This document shows, piece after piece, positions 26,806 to 39,099 of a DNA stretch of 64,000 nt. Each line of letters starts with the position of its first letter. The first letter of the stretch is position 1. The position numbers were made by a program, and so were the translations under genes. Origin of the DNA: Datnioides undecimradiatus (lineage: Eukaryota > Chordata > Actinopteri > Lobotiformes > Datnioididae); contig WARS01000026.1 of the NCBI GenBank assembly GCA_008933995.1, forward strand, positions 2,556,501-2,620,500, read 5' to 3'. The notes beneath the pieces are model-generated. The model was not told where the DNA came from. It did no database searches and was given only the letters and a program-made list of their open reading frames with translations.

Positions 26806-27115
26806 AGGATAGGTTCATATATTTTTTTAAAAGTCTGTATTAAAACAGTACTTATGTTTACATTTAACAGTATTTAATGTAATCACTCCTCCTGTTCATA
26901 CTAGCTGCAAAGAGAATGCTTTTTCAGTGTGAGTGATGGGAGACTAAATGCATAGTCCTAACATTTAAAGAAAGTTAATATGAGAGCAGCTGCAGCAGTT
27001 GCGATTAGAAAAATCAAACAGCTATCTTCAAAGTTACAGTCTTTCTAGGACAAATGTATTTTGCTATCTTGCCTTACTGCAGCTCACTAAGGAATCACTG
27101 TGCAGGGAAACGTGA
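26806..27115 (+). repeat. teleost dispersed repeat (GGATAGGTTCA type)
   Basis: A series of blocks appears in the order I know from a common fish repeat: AAAGGATAGGTTCA, AAGTCTGTATTAAAACA, CACTCCTCCTGTTCATACT, GTGAGTGATGGGAGAC, TTAATATGAGAGC...AGCAGTT, CTATCTTCAAAGTTACAGTC, and CTGCAGCTCACTAAGGAA. The copy seems near full length but diverged. Its transposon class is not assigned. Confidence 0.7.
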
Positions 27116-28097
27116 TGCCCACTAGATCTGACCAACACAAACTGCTGAAAGCTCAAATTATCTTCTAAACTTAAGAATACATTTTTACTCAGAAACACTT
27201 TTTCCGCAATCACTTTTAAAATGGATGTCTTCAAAACCAGTATAGACAGAAGGAACAAATCCAGCAACCAATACCAGCTGAAATAAACATACTGACAAAT
27301 CAGTATTAAGATAACACTTGTGAAATGTGGTTCCATCCTTAAAAGCAAACAGTTGCACACCCGCAAATTCAACTCAACATTCATTGACACACACCATCAT
27401 TTGAGACAGTGGCACAATTGCGGTGCCAAGCCACTTCAGCAAGGCACAATAAAAACTCATTAGAGCCCTGCTGAATACTCGGTTCTGATTGGCCACTAAA
27501 ACAGTCTGAGATAAATGATTTCTGAACACTAGACATCTAATCATATCACTCAATTTAAGAAATCCAAAAGAGATTTTGTAGATTTTTTATCAAATTAAAC
27601 GTCGTATTCTTGTGCCAAATATACATCGCTTCGCTGAAACCGTAGGAAAGAACTCCACTAACTGTGCAAATGTTACAGCTGTTTTGAATTATTTTTAATG
27701 GTAAAAAACATCTGACTGTTGGCTAGAGCCTTAACAGTAATCTTTCTGGATTTGTTTTTCATTCGTCTTTCATGTGCAGCAAAATTGTACCCCTCCACTG
27801 CCAACTACAGATGTTACTATGATTTCAATCCTGCCAAGTACTTTTAGGCAGAGGCTTCTAAATGCTTGAAATCAATAGTTTTCACCAAATTATTCATGTT
27901 TTTTGGCAAGTGATTGTGTCATAAGAAGGAATCTGTACAGCAAGTTTTATGGCAGGATCTTTATTTCTCTTTATTTAGCTCTTCCTAATGGCCAGATCTC
28001 TTTGATATATTTTAATGTTTGTTAATATTGTGGTGTGCTCATTGAGCAAAAATTCCATCTCCCATCTTCAATTCTGCCATAAGATCAGCTACTTTAA

Positions 28098-28147
28098 GAA
28101 ATTAAAAAAAAAAAAAGAAAGAAAAAGAAAAAAAATATATATATATT
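28098..28147 (+). repeat. A-rich and (AT)n low-complexity tract
   Basis: A tract of A runs broken by G, ending in a short TA repeat (ATATATATATAT). Simple sequence, with no coding content. Confidence 0.8.
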
Positions 28148-29256
28148 TCTGGTGAATACACCTTTGTGAACACACAAACAAGGTTATGACTGCATGACAA
28201 AACAACTTCTGTCAGATGGACACTGTTGCTCCAGTGTTGGAAGTGGCTTGCTGTGCGAAGGTTAGATGCATCTGTGAGGGGCAAACCGCATCCTGCTGAA
28301 CTTCAATGCTCACTTGCTCTCACTCTCTCTCTTAAACACTCTCACAAACACACATCAGCACACGCCCCTGCTTCAGGCCATTCAGATCCACGGGGAGCAA
28401 TGGAGGGAGAGCTGGTTAACTCACGATGAACTCGCTACGGGAATGACTTCCCCTTGGCCCCAGTGCTCTCCCACACAGCCAGTGCCTACTGTTTAAAATA
28501 AAAAGAGACTCTGGATAAATAACCTACGTAGAAGCACCTATCTAACACCCTCACACTGTGCTTTCTCTACCCAGTAGTGCGCATCCGCATACTAAAATGC
28601 TTATCGTGTCTTTCTCAGAACATTGAGGCTTTGGAGGTCTATCGTTATATTGCGCCATACTTGTCTTGCAAGCAGAGCATATGTAATGTAACCTCATACT
28701 GAATATTAATGCTTGGTTACACTGTGCTACCAACTGGGAGTGTGAGCCTCAAAAGTGAGGCAAGGGCTGTGCAACACAATGCTTTTCAGAAACGATTTGC
28801 CCTCTGCTCCTTTGTTAGGCGCTAATTTGCTTTGGATAGATAACTCTGGGTGTGTTTTCTGCACCTAGTGATTGCGAGAGTACATTTTGTGGCTGGTGTG
28901 TGCAGCATCGACTGCAAACTTGAATTGTTTCCTTGAAGCTGTCTGAGATCAAAACTCTAACTACGTTTGTGGCAGGATTTCCATCGATGTCGAAGACATT
29001 CAATCGTCTGTGTATTTAACAGAATGCTTAAGTAGGACATAATATGTGATCCAGACTAGTGGTGTAGATCCTAATCCCATAGTGACTCACAGATCCCTGA
29101 GGAAAGCCTCATTAGACATCCACTGATGTGTATTGGATTTAGTGATAAGTGGTGCTAATTGCCATGTAGGCAAATTTAGGTGTTGACGTGCTGTTGTGCT
29201 TTTGAAAAGAGATGCGCATGCACAAACAAATACACACATTGACAGCTACAAGCACA

Positions 29257-29287
29257 AACACACACACACACACACACACACGCACAC
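29257..29287 (+). repeat. (CA)n microsatellite
   Basis: About 15 CA units with one CG interruption near the end, in the first coding intron. Confidence 0.9.
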
Positions 29288-29927
29288 TAATTATTTTAGG
29301 TCCCAGCTGTGAGGAGGGGCTGCTGATTTGGAGCAAGGCAACATGAAAGATTACTCATTCCTCGAGATACTGTGCTCATGCGACAAAGCCCTTATTCATC
29401 TTGTTCGCAGCTTCAGACATTCTGAAGAGAAATAGCATTTGACCCTGAACTTTTTGTAAGGGAGGAAAATTAGGTCTCTCATTAAAAGCAAGATCAATGA
29501 CAAGATTTCTATACTACTAGCAGCGCAATCTCAATTAGGGTAACAATTGAGAGCTCTTTAAAATGAATGACTGAACATTCAATCACAGTATAGGGACTGT
29601 CTTTCAGAGGTAGAAACCTGCCTTATTCTTTTTTCCATCAGGATTCGCTACCTTAAAGAAAAAGCAGAGATAGCTACTATGCACAACTAAAGGTATGTTG
29701 ATTTGCTGCCTTAAGCTGTGAATGAAAAGACAACAAGGTGAAGCTTTCCTACCATTTGTAAAATTGGTGGAAAGCTTTGGGCACTCTTTGCCATGAAACC
29801 TTTTAGATTTCCATTTTACTTTTAAGTGGCATCTGTATGCCAAGGAGCCATCACAAAACAATCTATACATAACAATTCATAGCCCCTGTGCTAACAACAT
29901 AAAAAAGTGCATCTTTGGGAGGCTTAC

Positions 29928-29982
29928 CTGCCAGACACTCCACCAATGACAGCAGCAGTATAAGTTTCCATAGCAACTCCAT
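29928..29982 (-). CDS. cntn3: contactin coding exon 1: start codon and signal peptide
   Basis: The start codon is at 29982-29980, in the context ATTAAAATGG, with a purine at -3 and G at +4. The 18 full codons read MELLWKLILLLSLVECLA, then one base of the next Gly codon before a GTAAGC donor (29927-29922). This is a typical secretory signal peptide: a lysine, then a leucine-rich core, then small residues. It resembles the CNTN6 and CNTN3 signal peptides in placing a Trp-Lys pair before the hydrophobic run. The split codon joins in frame to the Ig1 exon. This is the first coding exon, and the same exon extends upstream as 5'UTR. Confidence 0.9.
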
Positions 29983-30071
29983 TTTAATGGTCTCAGGTCA
30001 ATACAAGCTCACATCCAATCACAGGTGTGTAGAATCCCGGCTTTGTCCTTTCCAGCACTTTCACCGTTTGC
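29983..30071 (-). other. cntn3: 5'UTR part of the contactin start-codon exon
   Basis: Upstream of the ATG the exon runs to a strong predicted acceptor: a pyrimidine-rich stretch (CTCCTCCTTTTCTTTTCGTT, about 30079-30099) followed by GACAG ending at 30072. There is therefore probably an intron within the 5'UTR, as is usual for contactin genes. The acceptor is inferred from consensus only. Confidence 0.6.
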
Positions 30072-33000
30072 CTGTCAAACGAAAAGAAAAGGAGGAGGAA
30101 GCCATTAGACATTCAGAACCACTGGTCACTAGTCTCATCAAATGATGTCATTTCACAAGGACATGAATTGTCCATTTGCTAGGCAAGGAATTTAATGATA
30201 TGTTGCACAAGAGGATGGTAAAAGTCATATCCTTAAATATTTGTAAATAATATATATCTTAGCAAACACTTCTCAGGTCTAAAAGACAGTGAACATTTTT
30301 AAATAGCAGCCACTGTGATAGTCTGGGTATAAGGTATATCAGTAAGAATAATCAAGAAATTGCTCTGTCGTGTGCAAACGCAGAAAGTGATTTGTCAAAG
30401 CGAAGCACTTACAAAACACTTGTGCTGTAGAGTTTGCTTAAGAGTGCTTAACATTGCATAATAGGGATCATGTCTGCAAGAGAAACATAAAGGGATTGCT
30501 TGCTTGTACTCAAACCTGCTGAGACAAAACAAAAAGCAAGCTGCTGTCAGACACATCCCTAGCATGTAATGAAGCACTGTCCTGGCTCCTCGAATTCGTC
30601 TGAGCTGGAGGGATTATGCATTTCTGACATAAAGAGATGACTATATGCAGGGCAAAACCATTTTCAGTCCCCCGGGAGAATCACACAATTGATTTTCTCA
30701 AGGACTAAACCGTAATTTATCCCTGCTAAGTCTCAAATGAAGTCCCAAAAAAAAGTTGTGAAATGATAATGAGCCATATTCTTCCTTACACTGAAAACCA
30801 GCGATGTAGTGATTTGTCTAAACACGTTCCCAACATGTTGATAGCCAAGATCCTTTCTGATAAAGCGGCAGATAAATGTTTGCGTATGATGGGCCGGATA
30901 TGGAGAGAGGAGAGTGAGAGAGGATGAACAAAGGAAATTAGCCATTGTCTTTGCTCAAACTGACTCTCCCTGGTACATTTAACTGACTGATGGCACTGTT
31001 TCCTCTGACTACACACCATCAGCATGCTGAAATAAATGAGAAGACAAAATTAATAAGAGTATACAGTATAGTCTATCAAGAGGCAAGTGCCAAAAAAGCA
31101 GGGACAACTGAAAGATTACACATTCATAGTTTCTCAGTTATCTACTCGCCTCTTATCATCACACCACTGAAAAGCATGACAGAGCACACTGATGCTTATG
31201 TGAATATATCAACTGCGTCCCTGACACATTCGCCTACACTACTCTTCCTTCTGCGTGTACTAAACCATTAAAGGCAACACTTTCCCCCTATAAATCTCAT
31301 TATGGAGATTGGGTTTAGAGTGTCATCTTAGTTCCAACTTATCTTGCAGTTATTAGGATGCAAATGTCATGAGTAAATGTTGGCTTTTAATAATAAAACA
31401 GAGAGACTTCAAATCCCTTCTTATGCTCCTGGATATTTTTGGAGTGCTCCTCCTTTGAGGGAATAATTGTGAGAGATGCGCTGAATAAATTACTCCACAC
31501 AATGTCTTTAAAAGAAAAAGAGGCGCCTAGACATTCAGCAAAACTTTGCATTTCACTTTCCCACTTACAGCATGCTATCAAATGTTTGGTTAACATTTAA
31601 CATTTACATCTACGCTAAATAAGACAAATTATCAAGTTTTATTTTGACTACCAAAGAAAATTCATGCGTCACTTCAGGCTGCAAATTAAACTTGCTGCAA
31701 TCTGACACTCAAACACTCATACTGTGCCAAATGCTTCATGTTTTCAGGAACTGTTCAAGTAATTGTTTTGTCAGCTATGTAAATGTTTGACACTCTGGTC
31801 ATCCAAAAAATAATTTATTCTGCCTTGACAGCACCACAAGCCAACACAACCAGAATGTGTGAACTTTTGAGACACTTCATTCATAAAGGTATCTGATGGC
31901 CCCTAACAGCAGTCTCTTGATCTCTATTACTCAGTGGGCTCAGAGACATCAGACATCAGACAGCAGGGTTAGTGGGGGTGGTGGGGAGGTTAAGACAGCC
32001 TTTTGATCTAAAGAGGCTAAGATGACGGCTAGGGGAGTCGGGGGTGTCTATGACAGTATTTGACTTCTTCAGTACAAATTAATTACCCTTGTGACCTTAA
32101 GTGGTAGTGACAAGGCCAATGACTTACTTTCATCGCAAATCGATTCTCTCATTTGTTTGCTGTATGAAATGAAAGTTAATGATGGGAAAAGCTTTCAAAG
32201 TTTGCCTTTCAAGTTCCACCCTCTTTCATGTCTCTGGAAAAAGCCAGTGGTTGAAAAATGGAAAATGATCAAGGCCGGAGTGACAGTCCTGACCTAAACA
32301 TTTCCTGACCCAATTTGCACAAACTCAACTGCATTCAAATGTAACGCAACAGCGATGGATTCAGCTGCTCATTTTAGTGCAGATGACATCAATGGAGAAT
32401 AACAGACAAACTCTCAAAGCAAAAAATGACACACATTTACAAATTGACTTTCTTTCTGGGTAATGAATTCACCACTGCTGACCATGTGATGGGCATGCTG
32501 CATGCAGCATTACCCCTGTCGAGTGCCTCATACTCAGAGCTACAAAACTGACATTTTAGCTCAAGTACTTATACAAAGTTGTCAATTTCTGAAGCAAATG
32601 TAAATGCTATCTGAGAAATTCAAAAGCTTTGACATAAGTTTACTAAATGTGTGTCAAACTGCCAGTGATTGATGTTGGAAGATCAAAACATTTTAATTAA
32701 AAGCAAGTCGTGATGATGAGAGCAGATCTGGAAATGTCAGGTGCGGCTCAGAGATATCGTCTCTGACTTCACGATGTGGCAAAGTAAAAATATATATTTC
32801 CAGTTTCAGGAAAAATCTGTGTAAAATGCCCAAATGTCACGTTATCATAAGAAACATTGCATACAATTTCAATATTAGGACCCAATTCCTTTAAAGATTC
32901 ATCTATAGCATGTCAAAATACCACATTCACTCATTCGGGGTAATCAAATGTTAGGATTTCCTTTTTTAGGATTTCATTGTTAAATAAATGTCTTAAGGTT

Positions 33001-34859
33001 TTAGTTTGTTGGTCAGACAAAAAGAGAATAAGAAGCCCCCCCCTCACCTGTGCTGGAGGAAATTGCAATGGTCCTACTTGCATGATTACATGTACTCAGA
33101 CTTCTAGTCACATTGCCATGTTTTGGTACATCAGAAAGCTTGGGTATAAAACTGAGCGTTTAATTTTATTTGACTTTTGAGGAAGTGCAGCTGCTTTGAG
33201 GGACGCCTCAGATTTGTGGAGACAAAGCCGTCTTCCAAATTTCAGTGTTGTCAAAGTGACACCTCTTTTCCTCTTCTCCTCTGACAGCACCAGCTGGAGT
33301 TGATAAACCACAGATTGTAGTTCAGTCAGCCACAGACGTTGACAGTGATGGCAGTTGATTCGACCCTCTCCACTACACCCGATCTCTCCTCTGCCATCAA
33401 TTTTTCAGGGCTCAAAAATGTATTAATAGAAGGGTACTCCAGGTCCCGTTGGTTGAAGAGTCCAGATGAAGATAAAATTCACACTAAAATGCATGAGTGC
33501 CCCACACACACTCACGCACGCCCACGCCCCACGAGCTCTAAATCATGAATGAGACCAGACTCCCACACTCTGCAGGAACGAGACAAGACGAGGAAAAATG
33601 GCATACAATGCTGCATCTTTAATCACCTGAGCTGTGACTTCACTTGATCTGCAGACACCAGCCCGATCAGTGTTTTCCTGCATGCGAGGCTCATCTCACG
33701 GCTCTGAGTGCCTCCAGACATTTAAAATTCATTTTCTGGTGATGCTCGAGTTGAGACTGGGGGTAGTAGGGAACGTGAAATTTCTACTTAATCCTGCATA
33801 CTCTGATTCACCGCACACATGAATCCAAGATTTACCAAGCAGCTCTGTGCAAGAGTGGCGGTGATAATGATATCAAGTAGTAATCAGATGAGAGTATTTT
33901 ATAGTTGAGAGGTTCTTTTACACTAAATATTCAATTATTGAACCAAGTATGGAAGACAGCAATTTGGGTTTTCCCATTTTATTTCTTTTTTCTGACTGGG
34001 AGAACCATTTAAGAACAGCATACTGCTGTTCTTTAAAGTTTTGCAAACAGTTTTCATTTTCATCATCAAACTGACATGGTACTAGTCATGTGTTAGGTGG
34101 CTGTCATGTCCACTGCTCCTATAAAACATGACTATAGCCTCCAGCACAACAAAAACAAGAAACGAATGACAGTTCTTCCAAAGGTATTTCGTGGGCGCTT
34201 CCTTCTGTTTGTACTGACTGTAAACATTGAACTCAAGGGTGCTTTAAAGGTTGCACCAACATGAAAGAGCCACCAAAGAAAAAAAACAAAAACTTCCCTC
34301 CCTATCTTACCCTTCAGGAATCTGTGCACATGCAACCAATGAACTCAAAACTTTCTTGAGCTGAAGCTTTTGTGCATGCCAACCCATTTTTTTTTCCATT
34401 CCCCACAAATGGCACACCACGGGAGTCAAGGAAGTGCCAATGTATTCCCTAGCCAAGATTCTACCTCAAACAGTGGCACAAGACAAAGAGACTAATGGTG
34501 TTTTGATCTAAGCACACAAGCCGCAGGCATGACATAACACATGCCAGCTTCTTCATTCCTCCAGACCACACCAGGGGCTCTCCACGAAAGCGCGCATCCC
34601 AATCTCCCGTGTGACAAGAACTACTGAGTATGTTGAAAGGTTCTTGCTGCTTGCACACAAGCTCCATGCCCAAGTTTTAACATAATAGGTAGAGTATATG
34701 GTTATAATTTACACATTATTAGTGAGCTTTGCATCTAAATACAGCAAGAGCATTTTTGATTAGTTAAACTTTAAGCAACTCATTGTAAATGCCCTAAAAT
34801 GAGTGACAAATGCAAGTGAATCAATAAATCATTACTTTCTTATTGGAAATATCCTAAGT

Positions 34860-35170
34860 TCGATGTGACTGGAGTGGCCTAGATTTTAATAACTCCAATT
34901 AGGCACCTGCAGGAAACATACTGTGTATTTATCTTATAACTGATGCAAGTTCTGACTGAAAGTGTCTTTTAGGCACAAGTGGTTGACTATTCCAGCGCAC
35001 CTGCTTTTACTAAGGTACTAATTAAGGATCCCATTAGGATTTAAAAGCCTGCCAATTATTAGTTCATTAAATTCACAGATTTAAGTCTATGGTGAAACAC
35101 TTAAGTGGAACTCAGCCATTATCAAGGGATGCAATTTTAAGCCCTTGATGGAGAAAAGGTTATGAGGAAT
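34860..35170. promoter_or_regulatory. candidate conserved non-coding element
   Basis: A repeat-free stretch rich in homeodomain-type cores (CTCCAATTAGGC, TACTAATTAAGG, CCAATTATTAG) and E-box-like CACCTG motifs (GGCACCTGCAGG, GCACCTGC). It lies in the first intron of the gene. This is inference from composition; no alignment was possible. Confidence 0.2.
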
Positions 35171-35244
35171 AAACAATCCTCTTACAAACAAAAAACCCTC
35201 AAGTGTCTTTGACCAACTTGACTTAAGGCATCGATACAAGCTTT

Positions 35245-35290
35245 TATATATATATATGTGTGTGTTTCTGTGTATATATGTGTGTGTGTA
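35245..35290 (+). repeat. (TA)n/(TG)n simple repeat
   Basis: Short TATATATATATATG and TGTGTGTGT runs in succession, with interruptions. Confidence 0.8.
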
Positions 35291-35539
35291 AAAAAATCCA
35301 ATATATTAATCGGAATAAGTATATTATATGCAATTGCATCACAGCTCTAAGAATCAGCTGTAGAACATAAAGGAAATTGCATGCTTCATGTGCCTGGTTC
35401 CATTTCTTAGTTCCCTTCCACCTTCTCCACTTTACCCGCTGTCAAAGTAACAAACCTGCAGTATTTAACCAATAATGTAAAAATTACTTTGAAGAGCAGC
35501 ATTTTACAAATACAGAGATTTTGTTTGTATGGGTTCTGT

Positions 35540-35745
35540 TGAATGTCTGTCTGTCCCGAGAGTGGGATCCCTCTTCTGTTTCCATTTCTGGGGTTTCTTG
35601 CTTTTTATAAGGAGAGTTGCTCCTCACTCCAATCAAGGGTCTAAGGACACAAGGTTTCATATGCTGTTACAAACTGTAAAACCCCTTGGGTCAAATTGTG
35701 ATTTGTGATTCTGGCCTGTATAAATAAAATTGATTTGATTTCACT
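35540..35745 (+). repeat. teleost retroposon 3'-end-like repeat
   Basis: Blocks in order: CCCGAGAGTGGGATCCCTCT, TTTCTTGCTTTTTATAAG, GGGTCTAAGGACACAAGG, TATGCTGTTAC, AAACCCCTTGGGTCAAATTG, TGATTTGTGATTCTGG, and TATAAATAAAATTGATTTGA. These match the widespread fish element ending in CCTTGAGGCAA...GGCTATATAAATAAAATTGAATTG. It is one of the better-preserved repeats here, lying in plus orientation against the contactin gene. Confidence 0.75.
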
Positions 35746-37536
35746 TGTGAGGAGAGGGAATCATTTTTCTATGACTTTTTATGACACAATATTTCTCTGC
35801 CAGCAGAAAATTGCGTTTATGGATGGACACAACTCTGAGGATGCCGCCGTCTCAAAAACAGGAGGAGGTCGCACCGTGAAGTTTGTGGTACCCTACTGAG
35901 CAGGTGTGTATGAAGAAATGGAAAAACAACACATGAAGCAAAAGACTGCGGTACAGTATCTTAATGCAGGGGAAACCATCTGCATTCTGATTAGACAGAG
36001 TTTGTCAATTTCAAGGCAATAGGTAAGTAAGGGGTTTTGCTGCTGTTCCACTAACCATTTCTGTAAAAGTAACATACAGCAGAAAGAGCATAGAATTTTT
36101 AACTGGCCCAACTGCACTTTTAAATGACTGATAAAGGTTAAATAGATTAAATAGCTCTGCAGGTTAAATATTGGTGGTCTGCTGCAGAACAATGAACAGT
36201 GGAGACAGAAAGCAGACACAGATTTCTGAGGAAACCATGTAGATCATCCAACTAGCAATGCTTACCTGTTGTGTTAAAAAACTGTAAAACTAACAATCCC
36301 CACTTGCATCCAATCAGGACGTACATCATTTTACATCAACAACCTTCATAATTTTTATTTTTCCCCCCACAGCTCATGCAGAATCGGCTGTGTTCATTGA
36401 GCTACTATGAACTTCATGTTCCACCCTCCTCCTCTTTCTGAGCCAGTGACATCATCAGAAACGTGTCCAGCCATAAGCACACTTCCCCAAGGAGATGTGT
36501 AGTAGCTCTACTATTCCAACCACTTGGATACCAAAGGTAAGAACAGTAACTGCACTGCAAAGTAGAGTTTGTGTGCTGGTTTAAACCCCAGCTTCTGGTA
36601 GAGACACTCAGCACACATCCAGCAGGCCTTAAGTCGACAGGAAACAAGAGACAACACTGAGACTTCCTTCACAAACAGAGGGGCATATGACACAAACTGT
36701 TTACATTGTGGCACAGGGAAGAGTTGATTGTCAAAAGAACCCTTTCCTGCAGCCACCTCTAATTTTCTTAATAGCAGAATCATGATGTGACAGGCAGCTC
36801 CCTCTCAAACATATGGACACTTGATTTCATGAGGATAACTATTTCCAACAGAGTCTCACGCTAAAAGACTTCAGACAATCTGAACGGCAATCAGACTGGA
36901 GCTTGGTGCAATCAAAGAGAGGGAGAGATGATGAGACTGGACTGAGTCCAATCCCCTGTTGATCACTGACGACAAATGAGTTCTGCCAGAGGATTTAAAT
37001 GAGGAAGAACTGATAGGTGGATTTGTGCCCTATCCAGTAGAAAAGATGCATGGTATAAATGATGGCCATGGAAATTAGAGAACACGGAGAATGTTATTAT
37101 CTCTAATGGCTTATGTGGAAATTGAACAACTCAATTGGGAAGAGGAAACTGGTATTTCATTTAGTTTTTCTTCTAATTGACACATGGCCATAAATGAACG
37201 GACGCAAATATATTCATACATGGGCAATTACACGCTAGGCATGATATAATACGACTGCTGCCTCGTGCTGTTCATTGCCCGTGTGAGAAATGTCAATCAG
37301 CATATCCTTTAAAAAACAGATCATGACAGCCTTATGCTGATATTTTTCACTGCATGTCTAAAATATTTGGTTTTCATCTGATTTACTACAATTACCTTCG
37401 ATGCCAGAAGTGGAAGTTTGCGTTGACCGAAGAAAAAGAGCACCACAGAGCGAAAATGAGGAAGAATGAAATTAGAAAACTGAAAACGAGAGTTTACTCA
37501 GAACAGAGAGAAAGGGAAATAGTAGTTATTATTTAC

Positions 37537-37950
37537 CTGAGTGCGTCCCCTGTGGTGTTTGCTTATGGTTATCCCTTCTCGGATATCCATGTTACACCGC
37601 GCATCTCCTCCTCACTCCTTCAGCACCGCGTCTCTCAGCATCGACTCCACAGCGACAGTGAAGTTCCTCTCTTCAAAGTGATGTCGGATGTTGCTCTCGT
37701 GGAAAAGCGGCCCCTAAACTCTCCTATCGCCTCCTCGGAGGCAGCTTACCCCAAAAACCTATGGCGTTCGCGCTTTTCACTCCAACTACCGTCGTTGCTT
37801 TCAGAGTCCGAGTGGTTGCTGGCTGCCTGGTGCTCCGCTCTCCACACTCCAGTCCCCGCACGTTCATCTAGGGCAGCCCGGCAGTCCCGTTCGAACCGCC
37901 GCCAGGCTGGTACGAGCCAAACCTGCAACCTAACAAAGAGGTCTGCGGGG
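37537..37950 (-). other. cntn3: probable 5' non-coding first exon of the contactin gene
   Basis: Within the CpG-rich block, a consensus donor CAG|GTAAAT on the minus strand sits at 37537/37536. It could pair with the acceptor at 30072 across an intron of about 7.5 kb. The sequence upstream of this donor is GC-rich and lacks AG-rich intron-like features, as expected of a vertebrate first exon. The transcription start cannot be fixed; the right edge given is arbitrary. An open frame on this strand (37746-37928) begins with TTG, so I do not call it a uORF. Confidence 0.45.
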
Positions 37951-38110
37951 TGAGGCTTGTTACATTTCGCTGTGCAGTTTCATTTTGGCGTTTGACTACG
38001 TTCTGGTCAACGTCGGTGTTCAGAGTGAGCGTCCGGCGCGTCCACGGGATGAGGACCGTAGTTGTATGCGCGCGCGGCAGCAGTGGCACATGGGACATCA
38101 GAGGAGGATA
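37560..38110 (-). promoter_or_regulatory. CpG island, likely contactin promoter
   Basis: CpG dinucleotides are frequent here (for example ACCGCGCATC, GCGTTCGCGC, GAACCGCCGCC, GTCCGGCGCGTCC, GCGCGCGGCAG), while the surrounding tens of kilobases are strongly CpG-poor. The density, and the position just upstream of the inferred first exon, point to a TATA-less vertebrate promoter driving minus-strand transcription. No convincing TATA box was seen. Whether it is bidirectional cannot be told. Confidence 0.6.
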
Positions 38111-39025
38111 CAGCTACAGTGGGATTTTTTTTTACGTTGCAGGTTCTCGTTACCTTTTCCACAACGTCCTATCCTCACGAGACCTCAGGATTTAGAGACA
38201 AAACTCAAACACGTGTCACCCTCTATGATGAAAATTAAAAAAGTTATGCTTTCAAAATATTACATATAAATGTAAATATGATCAGAAAAATGCACTAGTT
38301 AAGTATCAAACGTTAAAGATATCCTACAACAGGGAGGAACCTTTCTGTATTGTATCTAAACACAGAAAAAATTATGGGACCATTAAAATAAGAATTTAAT
38401 GTATTATATTATTGCTCGGTAGTATAATCAATTATCATGCTTTATGTCTTGTAAATCGAAAATATATTTTGGGTGAAAAAAATCTTCTACGGCTGTTCTC
38501 AGGTGTTTTCACTTAGGTTTCCTAGTTAAAGCTCTTCTCAGGACAACCTGCAGACTGCGCTTGATTGACATCTTCTTCAGCCTTCTGTTGGTTTTGTTGT
38601 ACTCTGACTGTTAGAGGGGGTAACTCACTGTTGATCATTTGTTTGGCTACGTATAATTTACCTCGACATCACACAATTTGCAGCGCCGCTCCACCCAACA
38701 CACACACCTGACTGGAGGTCCAATCAGAGTAAACATGTGTGTGGGTGCGCAGTCTTTAATTTGCAAAGTAACCGGTAACAGCTGTCAAACAAATGCAATG
38801 GATCTTAAACTATGATGAAATGTATCAGTAAACGTAACAGCAGCCTATAACATGGAGATATATTGAGTAAAATAGTTGAGCAAAGGTACTTGTTTCTTTC
38901 CACTGCCATAATTCTGGCTATTGCTATACCAAAAATGTTACTTTAAAGCATTAGGTCTTTTATTGTGCCATTTTGCCTAGCTAATCCCTATATGCTAATA
39001 CTTGTTGATGTCCTTCTCCTTACAT

Positions 39026-39059
39026 ATTGTTTTCACATTTCCTAAAATGTGAAAACAAT
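39026..39059. repeat. perfect 15-bp inverted repeat, 4-nt loop
   Basis: The arms ATTGTTTTCACATTT (39026-39040) and AAATGTGAAAACAAT (39045-39059) are exact reverse complements around the loop CCTA. It is followed at once by short tandem repeats. Confidence 0.9.
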
Positions 39060-39099
39060 TACTATACATACTGTACTAAAACTACTATACTAAAACTAT

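Larger units (their letters stand above)
21820..29927 (-). other. contactin intron 1 (8.1 kb)
   Basis: The intron between the signal-peptide exon and Ig1, with a GTAAGC donor and a CCCAG acceptor. It contains an A26 tract (24680-24705), a recognised dispersed repeat (about 26806-27115), an A-rich and (AT)n stretch at 28098-28147 and a CA microsatellite (29257-29287). Other parts show nothing recognisable. Confidence 0.75.
30072..37536 (-). other. intron within the contactin 5'UTR (7.5 kb, inferred)
   Basis: Defined by the inferred donor in the CpG island and the polypyrimidine acceptor before the start-codon exon. It contains a fish dispersed repeat (about 35540-35745), a TA/TG tract (35245-35290) and a non-repetitive stretch at 34860-35170 that could be regulatory. 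No convincing coding sequence was found in it. Confidence 0.45.
1..38000 (-). other. cntn3: contactin gene, 5' portion (gene extent in window)
   Basis: The gene spans at least seven coding exons plus a likely 5' non-coding exon, read right to left, and continues beyond position 1. Contactins are GPI-anchored neuronal cell-adhesion proteins with six Ig domains followed by four fibronectin III domains. Only the signal peptide, Ig1, Ig2 and most of Ig3 are encoded here. Family-diagnostic strings are visible: [15 protein letters not shown] in Ig2, RRFVSQ and [11 protein letters not shown] at the end of Ig2, and [16 protein letters not shown] in Ig3. These place it in the CNTN3/4/6 clade. Much of Ig2 looks most like CNTN3, while the N-terminus and the [10 protein letters not shown] stretch resemble CNTN6, so the exact paralogue is not settled and the symbol is provisional. 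The upstream limit is approximate, within the CpG island. One internal exon looks broken, so the locus may be a decaying paralogue. Confidence 0.85.

Noticed and set aside
37746-37928. Possible upstream open frame in the contactin 5'UTR
   Set aside because: The frame begins with TTG rather than ATG and its position relative to the transcription start is unknown.
37354-37953. 199-codon open frame on the plus strand across the CpG island, the longest in the window
   Set aside because: It has no recognisable domain, is rich in Ser and Arg as expected from GC-rich sequence, and lies antisense to the inferred first exon and promoter. Most likely chance.
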